Origin: Paracoccus sp. DMF-8 | GTDB taxonomy: Bacteria > Pseudomonadota > Alphaproteobacteria > Rhodobacterales > Rhodobacteraceae | Reading direction: 5' to 3' | Assembly (NCBI RefSeq): GCF_029309835.1 | Contig: NZ_JARJHL010000010.1 | Span: forward strand, 124,001-188,000 | Length of the DNA stretch: 64,000 nucleotides | Shown: one piece after another, positions 1-8,516 of the stretch | Position numbering within the stretch: the stretch's first letter is position 1 | Layout: every line of letters starts with the position of its first letter | The notes under the pieces: generated by a model | Seen by the model: only the letters and a program-made list of their open reading frames with translations | Told to the model about the DNA's origin: nothing | Databases searched by the model: none | Position numbers and translations under genes: made by a program

Positions 1-1
1 T

Positions 2-172
2 TTCGGGCTGGAAAGCGCGCGCGACCTGCCGGGACTGACCGAATTGCGGGCGGCGGGCCTGCTGGAATCGCGCCCCCCGTCCGAGGGCGTCGTGGCGCCG
101 GGGCTGTTCCCCGAACCCGCCCCCGAGGATCGGGACGATGGCCCGGCGGATGATCTTTTTGAAGATGAATGA
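2..172 (+). CDS. scpB: ScpB C-terminus (partial)
   Basis: Last 56 codons of a segregation and condensation protein B; the gene begins upstream of the window. ScpB works with ScpA and SMC in the bacterial condensin complex. The visible frame opens at base 2 and contains 'FGLESARDLPGLTELRAAGLL', the typical end of the second winged-helix domain where residues following a phenylalanine-glycine turn lead into 'LPG..EL.AAGLL'. An acidic proline-rich tail follows, ending FEDE. It is immediately followed by a small basic protein gene. Family assignment is from memory of the conserved C-terminal motif; only the tail can be judged. Confidence 0.75.
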   Translation, partial: FGLESARDLPGLTELRAAGLLESRPPSEGVVAPGLFPEPAPEDRDDGPADDLFEDE

Positions 173-184
173 AAGGGTTGCGGC

Positions 185-407
185 ATGAACATGCAGCAGA
201 TTATTAATATGCTGACGCGTATGGTCATGCGGCGCGGCATCAATTGGGGCATCAACAAGGCGACGCGCCAGATTTCGAAAACCGGCGCCAGGCAACCGGG
301 CAGCAAGGGGGCGACCCCGACGGGGAAATCTGCAGAACCGCGCCGCGCGCGAAGCGGCGAAACGCGCCCGTCAGGCCGCCCGGATCACCCGCCGTCTGGG
401 GCGCTGA
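185..407 (+). pseudogene. small basic conserved protein, frameshifted
   Basis: A short gene 12 bases after scpB. It starts MNMQQIINMLTRMVMRR and should end with a very basic tail (RAARE..KRARQAARITRRLGR, stop at 405-407), but the start and the tail are in different frames. A one-base indel somewhere between about 290 and 340, near the G-runs, is needed to join them. Restored length is about 73 residues. Proteins with a methionine-rich amphipathic N-terminus and an Arg/Ala-rich C-terminus occur downstream of scpB in related Rhodobacteraceae; their function is not known to me. The break is probably a sequence error, because both halves look conserved. Confidence 0.5.
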
Positions 408-1475
408 TCAGCGGAACTGCTTGGCCAGTTTCAGCCCCTGACCCTGATAGTTCGAGGCGATGCCCGTGCCATACAGCCGGTCAGGCCGCGCCGCCATTCG
501 TTCATAGACCAGACGGCCGACAACCTGACCATGTTCAAGGGCAAAGGGTGCCTCGTGGCAGCGCACCTCCAGCACGCCGCGCGCGCCCTGGCCCGCCGTG
601 CCGTGGCCGAAACCGGGATCGAAAAAGCCTGCGTAATGAACGCGGAATTCGCCGACCATCGCCAGATAGGGCGACATTTCGGCGGCGTAATCGGGGGGGA
701 TCGTCACCGCCTCGCGGCTGACCAGAATATAAAAGGCGCCGGGATCCAGAATCAGCCGCCCGTTTTCGGCATGCAGCGCATCCCAGAAATCCCGCGCCTC
801 ATAGGCGCCGATACGGTCCAGGTCGATGACGCCGGTATGGGGACGGGCGCGAAAGCCCACCAGATCGCCCGCACGGGGGCGCAGGTCGACGGAAAAGCCC
901 AGCCCTTCGTCGATCAGCGCCTCGCCCGACACCAGCGGCGTGGTCGCGTGCAGCGCGGTCAGGTCGGCATCCGACAGAACCGCCTGACCATCGCGCAGCC
1001 GCAGCTGGTTCAGGCGCATCCCCGGACGCACCAGCACCGAAAAGGATCGCGGGCAGATTTCCGCATACAGCGGGCCGTCATAGCCATCGGGCAGGCGATC
1101 GAATTCGGTGCCGTTGTCGGTCACCAGCCGGGTCAGCAGGTCCAGCCGCCCGGTCGAGGATTTCGCATTCGCCACCGCATCCAGCCCGTGGGGCAGGGAC
1201 AGATGTTCCATCAGGGGAACCAGATAGACGCAGCCCTTTTCCAGAACCGCGCCGCCGCTCAGGTCCATGCGGTGCATTTCGAAATCCGCCAGCCGGTCCG
1301 ACACGCGGCGGTCGCGACCGGCCAGAAAGGATGCGCGCAGCCGCCATGCGGTCTGGCCAAGGCGCAGGTCAAGGCTGGCGGGCTGGACCTGTTCGGGCAG
1401 GATCGGCGTGCCGGCCCGGATGGCCCCGTCGTCGATCAGCTTGCGCAGCGCGCTGTCGGGAAGAACGCCGTTCAT
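408..1475 (-). CDS. dcd: 2'-deoxycytidine 5'-triphosphate deaminase (double-length form)
   Basis: 355-residue protein of the dCTP deaminase/dUTPase superfamily. It deaminates dCTP to dUTP in pyrimidine nucleotide synthesis. The N-terminal half has 'LPEQVQPASLDLRLG' and, around residues 115-150, the family core 'ANAKSSTGRLDLL..VTDNGTEFD', with the serine-threonine-glycine-arginine segment of the active site. A second trefoil-like half ('GVLEVRCHEAPFALEHGQ..GRLVYE') makes it about twice the length of E. coli Dcd, as is usual in Rhodobacterales. It converges on the small gene at 185-407. Upstream lies a strong palindrome (1522-1553) and tRNA-Pro. Confidence 0.85.
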   Translation of the reverse strand: MNGVLPDSALRKLIDDGAIRAGTPILPEQVQPASLDLRLGQTAWRLRASFLAGRDRRVSDRLADFEMHRMDLSGGAVLEKGCVYLVPLMEHLSLPHGLDAVANAKSSTGRLDLLTRLVTDNGTEFDRLPDGYDGPLYAEICPRSFSVLVRPGMRLNQLRLRDGQAVLSDADLTALHATTPLVSGEALIDEGLGFSVDLRPRAGDLVGFRARPHTGVIDLDRIGAYEARDFWDALHAENGRLILDPGAFYILVSREAVTIPPDYAAEMSPYLAMVGEFRVHYAGFFDPGFGHGTAGQGARGVLEVRCHEAPFALEHGQVVGRLVYERMAARPDRLYGTGIASNYQGQGLKLAKQFR

Positions 1476-1521
1476 GCGGGAACACCTTTGATCAGGGCAT
1501 GCGGATGGCCCGGAAAAGGGG

Positions 1522-1553
1522 AAACGCCCATCCTCGGCCGAGGATGGGCGTTT
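1522..1553. terminator. perfect palindrome, likely terminator of tRNA-Pro
   Basis: A 32-base perfect inverted repeat with 16-base arms and no loop bases, reading AAACGCCCATCCTCGG then its complement. Read leftward it directly follows tRNA-Pro and is succeeded by a T-rich stretch, as expected of an intrinsic terminator for the minus-strand tRNA. Read rightward it also ends in TTTT. It sits between the tRNA and the dcd start. Confidence 0.7.
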
Positions 1554-1560
1554 TCGGGAA

Positions 1561-1639
1561 TGGTCGGGCCGGCGAGATCTCGAACTCGCGGCCTTCCGCC
1601 CCCCAGACGGACGCGCTAACCAGGCTGCGCCACGGCCCG
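1561..1639 (-). tRNA. tRNA-Pro(GGG)
   Basis: On the minus strand a cloverleaf folds with acceptor CGGGCCG/CGGCCCG, discriminator A and encoded CCA. The D-arm GCGC..GCGC encloses AGCCTGGTTA. The anticodon loop CTGGGGG gives anticodon GGG. The T-stem GCGAG/CTCGC pairs perfectly, but its loop reads TTCGAGAT, eight bases instead of seven, which may be a one-base insertion error. Discriminator and anticodon both fit proline. Confidence 0.85.
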
Positions 1640-1773
1640 ACGCCGGTGATATAGAGCGAAGCCTGCGACCAGCACAAGGGCTTTGGGGCCGTTTTTTCGA
1701 TCATCATGAAAAACTTGTGCAGGGATTGCGACGGGCCGAAGGGGCAGACTGCGAAACCCGCGCCATTCCGGGA

Positions 1774-2443
1774 TCAGCTGGCCGAAACGCGGCCGCTGGC
1801 CAGCCGTTCGCGCAGTTGCGCGGCCTTGGCGGGCAGGGCGCCGCCCCCGGCCAGCGCACCGCGCAATGCCGCCGAAACGGTAACCAGCCGACCCAGCCAT
1901 TCGGCGGGGGGCGTGTGGTCGATACCGGGAAACAGGGGCAGCGATTCGGTGCTGGCCGCCGGGCGTGTGCGGCGGCGCGCGCTGTCGCGGGCCGGTTCCT
2001 GAATGGGCGATTCGATCTTGTCGTCTGCTGCCACGGGTGATTCTGTTCTGCTATTTTCCGCAGGAGGTTCGGGCGCGGGTTCGGGCGTGCTTTCATGGGG
2101 CCGGGCCAGACGGACGGCGGCGCTGCGCATGCGCGGTGTTTCGTCCGTGATATCGGCGCCTTCGCCAAGACGCGCGGCGCCGATCTCTCGCAACCCGGCG
2201 CCGCGGTCGGCGGTGATCAGACGCTTTGCGCCCCGGATGCTCAGCCCTTCTTCGCGCAGGACCTGACACAGGCCCGCGACCAGACGCACGTCATCGGGAC
2301 GGTAATAGCGCCTGCCATCGGCGCGTTTGACCGTGGAAAGCTGGGTGAACTGCCCTTCCCAACAGCGCAGCACATGGGGCGCGACGCCAACGAGGCGGGA
2401 AACCCTCGCCGATGGACCGGAAGGCGTCGGGGGATTTCACCAT
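1774..2443 (-). pseudogene. MerR family transcriptional regulator (N-terminal frameshift)
   Basis: A MerR-type regulator of 222 residues once one base is removed. The start at 2443 reads MVKSPDAFRSIGE; an extra G near 2401 then shifts the frame, and the conserved helix-turn-helix and wing continue as 'VSRLVGVAPHVLRCWE', 'KRADGRRYYRPDDV' and 'EEGLSIRGAKRLI'. The C-terminal half is Pro/Glu/Arg-rich and low in complexity, without the effector-binding cysteines of metal sensors. MerR proteins of this size next to ihfA are common in Rhodobacteraceae; the ligand is unknown. It lies directly downstream of ihfA on the same strand (4 bases between), so they are probably co-transcribed. The indel is most likely a sequence error. 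Confidence 0.75.
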
Positions 2444-2447
2444 GTCG

Positions 2448-2750
2448 CTATCGCTTGTTGCCGGCGGCCACGCGGTCCTTCATCAGATGCGAGGGACGGA
2501 AGGACAGGACGCGCCGGGGCGTGATCGGAACTTCTTCGCCGGTCTTGGGATTGCGGCCGATGCGTTCGTTCTTGTCGCGGACGGAAAAGGTTCCGAAGGA
2601 CGAAATCTTCACCTGCTCGCCGCGCACCAGCGCATCTGAGATGTGACGAAGCACGCTTTCGACAAGCTGGGCCGATCTGTGGCGGGAAAGCCCGACCTCG
2701 CGGAAAACGGCCTCGGCCAGATCCATGCGTGTCAGGGTAGATCTGCTCAT
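2448..2750 (-). CDS. ihfA: integration host factor subunit alpha
   Basis: 100-residue DNA-bending protein of the HU/IHF family, beginning [20 protein letters not shown]. The alpha-subunit pattern is clear: '[30 protein letters not shown]' (split here as the FGTF turn, then the GRNPKTGE arm), followed by RRVLSFRPS and the C-terminal helix. The start at 2750 was chosen over longer in-frame starts because it gives the exact family length. IHF alpha pairs with IhfB to bend DNA in recombination, replication and transcription. An AT-rich upstream region (2751-2860) stands out in this GC-rich window and probably holds the promoter. Confidence 0.95.
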   Translation of the reverse strand: MSRSTLTRMDLAEAVFREVGLSRHRSAQLVESVLRHISDALVRGEQVKISSFGTFSVRDKNERIGRNPKTGEEVPITPRRVLSFRPSHLMKDRVAAGNKR

Positions 2751-3015
2751 TATATCAACCTTTCGATTGCAGGTCAGGATGCTGATATTGATCTTTCGAG
2801 TCAACATTTGCCACCTGATTCTGTTCCCCCGGAACGGTGTTTTTCCTTGATTTGGTTGGGTTACCTTGGGGAATGGTTTCTTTTGGGCAGAAGTTTGCCA
2901 CCTGCGACACGGTGCTGCGATGCGGCAAAACCGGTGCGGCGCCATGCCGTTGTCACAAAGATTGAAGATTCCGGTCCAGTGCCTATCTTTGATGGCTTGG
3001 TGAAAGAGAGGCATC

Positions 3016-3289
3016 ATGGCAGGCGGATGGGCACGGGACGGGGCGGTCAACGAACAGATCGAAGCCTCGATCAATGACGAACTGGCGCGGATGCGCGCGC
3101 AGATCGAGGCGCCAAGGGGCGAGGGGCTGGATGAATGCGCCGAATGCGGCGAACCGATCCCGCCCGCGCGACGCAAGGCCGTGCCGGGCGTCACCCTCTG
3201 CGTCGATTGTCAGCAGGGACGGGACCGCAAGCTTTCGCACGCGCAGCGGCATCAACCGGCGCGGGTCCAAGGATCTGCAGCTGAAACAG
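3016..3289 (+). pseudogene. DksA/TraR-type C4 zinc-finger protein, frameshifted near the end
   Basis: A short DksA/TraR-family protein of roughly 90 residues. The N-terminus [20 protein letters not shown] leads into a coiled-coil-like segment and the zinc finger '[24 protein letters not shown]' (CxxC-17-CxxC). Right after the finger the frame breaks (about 3225-3245); the expected end 'GINRRGSKDLQLK' is found in another frame, and its stop codon is not visible, so the 3' end is approximate. Such proteins bind RNA polymerase through the secondary channel or are phage-type TraR homologues. It converges on fabH. Confidence 0.7.
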
Positions 3290-3309
3290 GCGGTCGGGAC
3301 AGGCGGCGC

Positions 3310-4284
3310 CTACCAGCGCAGAACGACGCTGCCCCAGGCCAGCCCGCCGCCGATCGCCTCGGCGACCAGAATGTCACCGGGCTTGAAACGGCCCTGCGCA
3401 TCGGCCACCGACATCGCCAGCGGAATCGAGGCCGCCGAGGTATTGCCGTGATCGGCCACGGTCAGCACGACCTTGTCCATTGGCAGGCCCATGCGTTTGG
3501 CGGTCGCTTCGATAATGCGCATATTGGCCTGATGCGGGACCAGCCAGTCGACCTGATCGGATGTCAGCCCGGCCAGATCCAGCGCGTGATGCGCGGTCGC
3601 CGCCAGCTTTTCGACGGCATGGCGAAAGACCGAATTGCCCTGCATCCGCAGATGACCCGAGGTGCCGGTGGTGGCCACGCCGCCATCGACATACAAAAGG
3701 TCGCGGTAATCGCCGTTGCTGTTCAGATCGACCGACAGAATGCCCCGGTCGCTGTTGTCGCCCGTGCCGGTCTGCGCCTCCAGAATGACGGCGCCGGCAC
3801 CGTCGCCGAACAGCACGCAGGTCGCGCGGTCGGTGAAATCCAGAATGCGGCTGAAGGTTTCGGCGCCGATCACCAGCAGGCGATCGGCCAGCCCCGCGCG
3901 CAGCATCGCATCGGCATTGGCCAGCGCATAGACAAAGCCCGCGCAGACCGCCTGAATGTCATAGGCAAAGCCGCGTTTCATCCCCAGACCCGACTGGATC
4001 ATCGTCGCAACCGAAGGGAAGGTCAGATCCGGGGTCGAGGTGGCGACGATCACCGCGTCGATATCATCCGCCGTCAGCCCGGCACGCTCCAGCGCCGCCT
4101 GCGCGGCACGCAGGCCCAGATCGCTGGTCGTCTGGCCCTCGGCGGCGAAATGGCGACGCTCGATCCCGGTGCGGGTGCGGATCCATTCGTCGCTGGTGTC
4201 CGTGCTCTGTTCGAAAAAAGCGTTCGCGACAATACGCTCGGGCAGGTAGTGACCCGTGCCCCTGACCACTGAACGACGTGTCAT
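3310..4284 (-). CDS. fabH: 3-oxoacyl-ACP synthase III (FabH)
   Basis: 324-residue beta-ketoacyl-ACP synthase III, which condenses acetyl-CoA with malonyl-ACP to start type II fatty acid synthesis. The catalytic triad is visible: Cys114 in 'AVCAGF', His251 in 'VPHQAN' and Asn281 in 'DHGNTSAAS'. The 'GDGAGAV' glycine-rich turn is at about 160-165. Length is normal for the family. Its ATG overlaps the plsX stop by four bases, and the order rpmF-plsX-fabH on one strand is the classical fatty acid/phospholipid operon. ihfA follows in the same direction, as in many alphaproteobacteria. Confidence 0.97.
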   Translation of the reverse strand: MTRRSVVRGTGHYLPERIVANAFFEQSTDTSDEWIRTRTGIERRHFAAEGQTTSDLGLRAAQAALERAGLTADDIDAVIVATSTPDLTFPSVATMIQSGLGMKRGFAYDIQAVCAGFVYALANADAMLRAGLADRLLVIGAETFSRILDFTDRATCVLFGDGAGAVILEAQTGTGDNSDRGILSVDLNSNGDYRDLLYVDGGVATTGTSGHLRMQGNSVFRHAVEKLAATAHHALDLAGLTSDQVDWLVPHQANMRIIEATAKRMGLPMDKVVLTVADHGNTSAASIPLAMSVADAQGRFKPGDILVAEAIGGGLAWGSVVLRW

Positions 4285-5450
4285 TCCTGCTCCTCGGTGG
4301 CAGAGGTCCGGCCCGCATCGCTGGCGGGGGCCTCTGTCTTGTCATTGGTCGGCGCGTCGGCGGTCTTGTCACCGTCGGTCGCGGCAAGCGATTGGGCGAC
4401 GCGGGCGGCCAGACGGGCCTGAAAGCCCGAGCTGGCCAGCTGATAGGCCAGCCGGATCGCGGCGGAGACGCCGGTCGCATCGGCAGAGCCGTGGGATTTC
4501 ACCACCGTTCCGTTCAGCCCCAGAAACACCCCGCCATTGACCCGGCGCGGGTCGATCCGGCGCTGCAGGCGTTTCAGCGAGGTCATCGCCAGCAGGGCCG
4601 CGAATTTCGACAGGATCGAGTTGCTGAAGGCTTCCTTCAGGAATTCACCGACCAGCTTGGCCGTGCCTTCGCCGGTTTTCAGCGCGATATTGCCGGTGAA
4701 ACCGTCCATGACGATGACATCGACCTTGGACGAGGCCAGATCGCCCCCTTCGACAAAGCCGATATAGTCGTAATTGGCGCTGGTCGCGGCATTCTGGATC
4801 AGTTCCTGCGCCAGTTTCAGCTCGGCCCGGCCCTTGTGCTCTTCGGTCCCGACATTCATCAGGCCGATGCGCGGGCGTTCCACGCCCAGACCATTGCGGG
4901 CATAGGACGCGCCCATCAGTGCATATTGCAACAGATCGGGGGCATCGGCGCGGATATCGGCGCCGACATCCAGCATGATGTTGAAGCCCTGCGGATTGCG
5001 CGAGGGCCAGAGGCAGGCAATCGCCGGCCGGTTCACGCCCGGCAGCTTGCGCAGGCGGATCATCGACAGCGCCATCAGCGCGCCGGTATTGCCGCAGGAC
5101 ACGGCCACGGTCGCATCGCCCGTGCGCACGGATTCGATGGTGGACCACATGCTGGTCCCGTCGCCGTTGCGCACGACCTGACTGGGCTTGTCGCTCATCG
5201 TGACGACACCCGCCGCATCGCGAACGGTGCAGCGTTCCGCAAGCCCCTTGTGCTGCGCGATCAGCCTGTCCAGATCGGCTTTCGGGCCGTGGACAATGAA
5301 ACGCGCGTCGGGCTGTTCGGCAGCACTATCCGCGACGCCAGAGATGACCACGGCGGGGCCACGATCTCCTCCCATTGCGTCAACGGAAATCACCACGATG
5401 CCGCCAGATTCCTCGGGGCGTGGCGAAGGACTGGATGCTGCCGACGACAT
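4281..5450 (-). CDS. plsX: phosphate acyltransferase PlsX
   Basis: 389-residue acyl-ACP:phosphate acyltransferase that makes acyl-phosphate for PlsY, the first step of membrane phospholipid synthesis. The diagnostic N-terminal 'ISVDAMGGDRGP' is at about residues 20-32; 'SCGNTGALMALSMIRLR' and the 'DVGAD' segment follow, and the C-terminal core ends 'GLNGTVVKSHGSADATGV'. The C-terminus has an extra Ala/Thr/Asp-rich tail. It lies 17 bases downstream of rpmF and overlaps fabH by four bases, so the three are very likely one transcript. Confidence 0.96.
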   Translation of the reverse strand: MSSAASSPSPRPEESGGIVVISVDAMGGDRGPAVVISGVADSAAEQPDARFIVHGPKADLDRLIAQHKGLAERCTVRDAAGVVTMSDKPSQVVRNGDGTSMWSTIESVRTGDATVAVSCGNTGALMALSMIRLRKLPGVNRPAIACLWPSRNPQGFNIMLDVGADIRADAPDLLQYALMGASYARNGLGVERPRIGLMNVGTEEHKGRAELKLAQELIQNAATSANYDYIGFVEGGDLASSKVDVIVMDGFTGNIALKTGEGTAKLVGEFLKEAFSNSILSKFAALLAMTSLKRLQRRIDPRRVNGGVFLGLNGTVVKSHGSADATGVSAAIRLAYQLASSGFQARLAARVAQSLAATDGDKTADAPTNDKTEAPASDAGRTSATEEQE

Positions 5451-5467
5451 TTCCGCAGTCGGTCTGA

Positions 5468-5674
5468 TCAGGCCGCGTCGTCGTCCAGATCGACTTCATT
5501 CGCCTGAGCGACGACTTCGCGATCGGCGTAATGACCGCAGGACGGACAGACGTGATGCGGGCGTTTCAGTTCGCCGCAGTTGGTGCATTCGTTCGGGTTG
5601 CCAGCAACCAGCGCGTCATGCGAGCGGCGCATGTTGCGGCGGGACCGGGTAACTCGGTTCTGAGGGACGGCCAT
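5468..5674 (-). CDS. rpmF: 50S ribosomal protein L32
   Basis: 68-residue ribosomal protein starting [20 protein letters not shown], the standard L32 N-terminus. It keeps the four-cysteine zinc-binding pattern ([18 protein letters not shown]), so it is the C+ form. The acidic C-terminal tail ends DLDDDAA. First gene of the rpmF-plsX-fabH operon. Confidence 0.97.
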   Translation of the reverse strand: MAVPQNRVTRSRRNMRRSHDALVAGNPNECTNCGELKRPHHVCPSCGHYADREVVAQANEVDLDDDAA

Positions 5675-5914
5675 GTCTCAACCTCGGGTGGTTCGGGGAG
5701 CGAGGGGCAATCTGGCCCGGCTCCAAGTTATGCGTTTCGGATCGACGCCGGGATAGGCCAGACGCATGGTGACCGCAAGAGATAAAGGGGGCCACGGTCC
5801 GGGACAGCCCCGCCGGTCGAATGAACGCGGGAAAATAACCATATTCGCGTCTTTGGCAAGCAAAAAAACGCGGTAACCGGCCCGTTCTGGAAACCGGCCG
5901 GGGTGCGGGCGGCC
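5675..5914. other. 240-base intergenic region upstream of rpmF
   Basis: Between rpmF and the sulfotransferase gene, both on the minus strand. A 61-codon ORF here has no recognisable motif and is not supported. The stretch around 5830-5875 is locally AT-richer (ATAACCATATTCGCG, AAAAAAACGCGG) and probably carries the rpmF promoter; no single -35/-10 pair is convincing. Confidence 0.4.
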
Positions 5915-6733
5915 TTAGCGGCCCAGCTTCTTGTGAACCTCGTCCAGATCGACCTCGCCCTTGGGGAATTTGTTGTCGGGATCGTCGAAGTCGTAGCGGA
6001 ACAGCTGGAAATCCTTTTTATAGATTTCCCAGGTCAGGTGGCGCGACAGGTCGTCGAAATAGTCGCTGACCTTGTGGGCGCGCTTGGGGCCGTGGCCTTC
6101 GGATTCGTTGAACTTGGGCACGTTCCTGACATCGACCTTGACCGGGGTTGCGGCGGCATCCAGCACCTTCTGCATGCCCTCGTCGAATTTCTCGGTGAAA
6201 AAGATCTGGTCGTAGCGCCCGCCGTTCACGATGAAGGTCGAGATATGGCCCGACATGGCCGACCAGTGGATGTCCGGCTCCATCGGGCGACGCCAGCGGA
6301 TGGTGTCGCGCGCGAACAGCAGGAATCGGCGGAAGCTGGCGATCTGGTCGAATTCAAAGCCGTTTTCCGGGCTGCCGACGTCGATTCCATAGCGCTGGAT
6401 CAACTGCGGCACCAGATTGCCGCGATAGCGTTTGCCGTTGCGCTGGATGCCCGCGATCTTGTCGAAGAAGGACGACAGGATGCGCGAATAGGGGTTGCGG
6501 ACGCAGGTGAAGGTCAGGGCGCCGCCCTTGTGGACGCGATCCTCGATCAGCGACTGGCTGCGGTCCTGCGACCATTTGTGCAGCCCTTCGGTCAGATCAT
6601 GGATGTCGCCGTCGAAGTAGCGGCCATGGTCGGAATGAAACATGATCTGTCCAATGGACGAACAGGCGCATTTCGGGACCACGCGATAGACAAGGCTCTC
6701 GCTTTCGGTCATCCAAGTTCCTGGAAATCCCAT
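5915..6733 (-). CDS. sulfotransferase family 2 protein
   Basis: 272-residue cytoplasmic protein with the two PAPS-binding elements of sulfotransferases. The 5'-phosphosulfate loop is 'VVPKCACSSIGQIM' (residues about 18-31), and the 3'-phosphate segment is 'FTCVRNPYSRILSSFFDK' near residue 95. The C-terminal half ('HISTFIVNGGRYDQIFFTEKF') resembles carbohydrate sulfotransferases of the Sulfotransfer_2 type. The acceptor is unknown. It is divergently transcribed from a GT14-type glycosyltransferase gene, with about 150 bases between starts, suggesting that the two modify the same surface glycan. Confidence 0.8.
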   Translation of the reverse strand: MGFPGTWMTESESLVYRVVPKCACSSIGQIMFHSDHGRYFDGDIHDLTEGLHKWSQDRSQSLIEDRVHKGGALTFTCVRNPYSRILSSFFDKIAGIQRNGKRYRGNLVPQLIQRYGIDVGSPENGFEFDQIASFRRFLLFARDTIRWRRPMEPDIHWSAMSGHISTFIVNGGRYDQIFFTEKFDEGMQKVLDAAATPVKVDVRNVPKFNESEGHGPKRAHKVSDYFDDLSRHLTWEIYKKDFQLFRYDFDDPDNKFPKGEVDLDEVHKKLGR

Positions 6734-6884
6734 GACTTTCTACCTTTCAGTCGCGTTCCGCCGGTTCTGCGCCGCCCGGCTTGCCCTACCTGCTAAAATC
6801 GTTAGACAGAAAATGCAAATCGAACCGGTCAGGTTGTCGGGCGATGATCGCGTATTGTGCAAAATAGCTAAAGATTTGGTGGTT

Positions 6885-8462
6885 ATGGCGAGGATCGCCT
6901 TCATATTGCTGTGTCACAAGGACGCGCCGGGGGTTGTCGCCCAGGCAAGGCGTCTTACCGCGTCGGGTGATTTCGTCGCAATCCATTTCGACGCCCGCGC
7001 CGACCCGGCCGCCTATGCGACGATCCGCGCGGCGCTGGCGGATAACCCTGGGGTCACCTTTGCGCAGCGGCGGCACAAATGCGGCTGGGGCGAATGGTCG
7101 CTGGTCGCCGCCACGCTGGAAGCGGTCAGGGCAGCCATTCAGGCCTTTCCCGCCGCCTCGCATTTCTACATGCTGTCGGGCGATTGCATGCCGATCAAAT
7201 CGGCCGAATACGCCCATGCCTTTCTGGATGCTGACGACTGCGATTATATTGAAAACAACGACTTTTTCAATTCCGACTGGATCAAGACCGGGCTCAAGGA
7301 AGAACGGCTGATCTATCGGTTCTGGTTCAACGAACGGACGCAGTCGAAACTGTATTACGCCTCATTGGCGATCCAGCAGCGGCTGAACCTGACGCGCAAG
7401 GTGCCGGCGGATCTGCAGATGATGATCGGTTCGCAATGGTGGTGCCTTCGGCGCCAGACCATCGAACGGGTGCTGGAGTTCTGTGAACAGCGCCGCGACG
7501 TCATGCGGTTTTTCGCCACGACCTGGATCCCGGACGAGACGTTTTTCCAGACCATCGTGCCCCATGTCGTGCCGCGCACGGAAATCCGGTCGCGGACGCT
7601 GACCTATCTGATCTTTACCGATTACGGCATGCCGGTCACTTTCTATAACGACCAGTATAACCTGTTGGTGCGGCAGGATTATCTGTTTGCCCGCAAGATC
7701 AGCCCCGAAGCGATCGAACTGCGCGAAAGGCTGGGCGACCTTTGGGCGGGCGAAGGGGTTCCCTTTGCCATCTCGAACGAGGCGACGGGGCTTTTCAAGT
7801 TCCTGACCGGGCGGGGCCGCATCGGCCAGCGTTTCGCGCCGCGTTTCTGGGAAACCGAAGGCGCGCTGAGCCGGGGCCATACGCTCAACATCATCGTGTC
7901 GAAAAAATGGCACGTCGCCAAGCGGCTGACGCAGGCGGTCCGCTACCACACCTCGATCCCGGCGGTGGATTACCTGTTCAACGAAGAGAACGCCCATCTG
8001 CCCGACATGGGGGGCGTCGAAAAGACCGTTGAAAAGCGCGAAAGGCATCGCCGCGCGCTGGTCAGGCTGCTTTTCCAGCAGTTCAGATCGCAAAAGCTGG
8101 TGATCTGTCTGGACCCTTCGGCGCTGGAGCTGATCACCGATTTCTGCGGCGACAAGGCGGATACCCGGCTGCTGCTGATCGAATCGCGTTTCGACGACGA
8201 ATATCTGCGTGGCCATATCGAACGCGTCGGTCTGGCGGGCAAGACGACCCAGCCCGAACTGGTCAGCCGACTGTTGCCGACCGTGCGGCGCGATCTGGAA
8301 TACGAGGCCGACCGCCTGCGCGACATGGAATTCCCGCAGTTCCACACGATCGGCGTCAACCGCAGCGTCGAAGCGAATGCCGCGGTTCTGGCAAAGTTTC
8401 TGGATATTCCCGCCGCGCTTGCGCATGATCTTGCCGCGACCGAGCATCTGTTCAGCGATTAG
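6885..8462 (+). CDS. GT14 beta-1,6-N-acetylglucosaminyltransferase-like protein with DUF5928 C-terminus
   Basis: 525 residues from the ATG at 6885 (MARIAFILLCHKDAPGVV). Longer in-frame starts back to 6732 add a tail with no homology and overlap the divergent sulfotransferase start. The first 300 residues match the core-2/I-branching enzyme fold: 'FILLCHKD', 'HFDARAD', 'WGEWSLVAATLEAVRAA', 'FYMLSGDCMPIKS' and 'SQWWCLRR' followed by 'PDETFFQT'. The remaining 220 residues form the domain I know as DUF5928, found with such transferases in Rhodobacterales; it is sulfotransferase-like in places ('LVICLDPSALELITDF'). There is no signal peptide. It probably builds or branches a surface polysaccharide. 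Confidence 0.72.
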   Translation: MARIAFILLCHKDAPGVVAQARRLTASGDFVAIHFDARADPAAYATIRAALADNPGVTFAQRRHKCGWGEWSLVAATLEAVRAAIQAFPAASHFYMLSGDCMPIKSAEYAHAFLDADDCDYIENNDFFNSDWIKTGLKEERLIYRFWFNERTQSKLYYASLAIQQRLNLTRKVPADLQMMIGSQWWCLRRQTIERVLEFCEQRRDVMRFFATTWIPDETFFQTIVPHVVPRTEIRSRTLTYLIFTDYGMPVTFYNDQYNLLVRQDYLFARKISPEAIELRERLGDLWAGEGVPFAISNEATGLFKFLTGRGRIGQRFAPRFWETEGALSRGHTLNIIVSKKWHVAKRLTQAVRYHTSIPAVDYLFNEENAHLPDMGGVEKTVEKRERHRRALVRLLFQQFRSQKLVICLDPSALELITDFCGDKADTRLLLIESRFDDEYLRGHIERVGLAGKTTQPELVSRLLPTVRRDLEYEADRLRDMEFPQFHTIGVNRSVEANAAVLAKFLDIPAALAHDLAATEHLFSD

Positions 8463-8516
8463 GCGCTGAATCACGCAAAACTGCCGCTATCGGCTTTCGC
8501 CAGGAGGATGAATGGC

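Noticed and set aside
5678..5863. 61-codon ORF upstream of rpmF
   Set aside because: No ribosome site, no domain, and it lies in the promoter region of a ribosomal protein gene.
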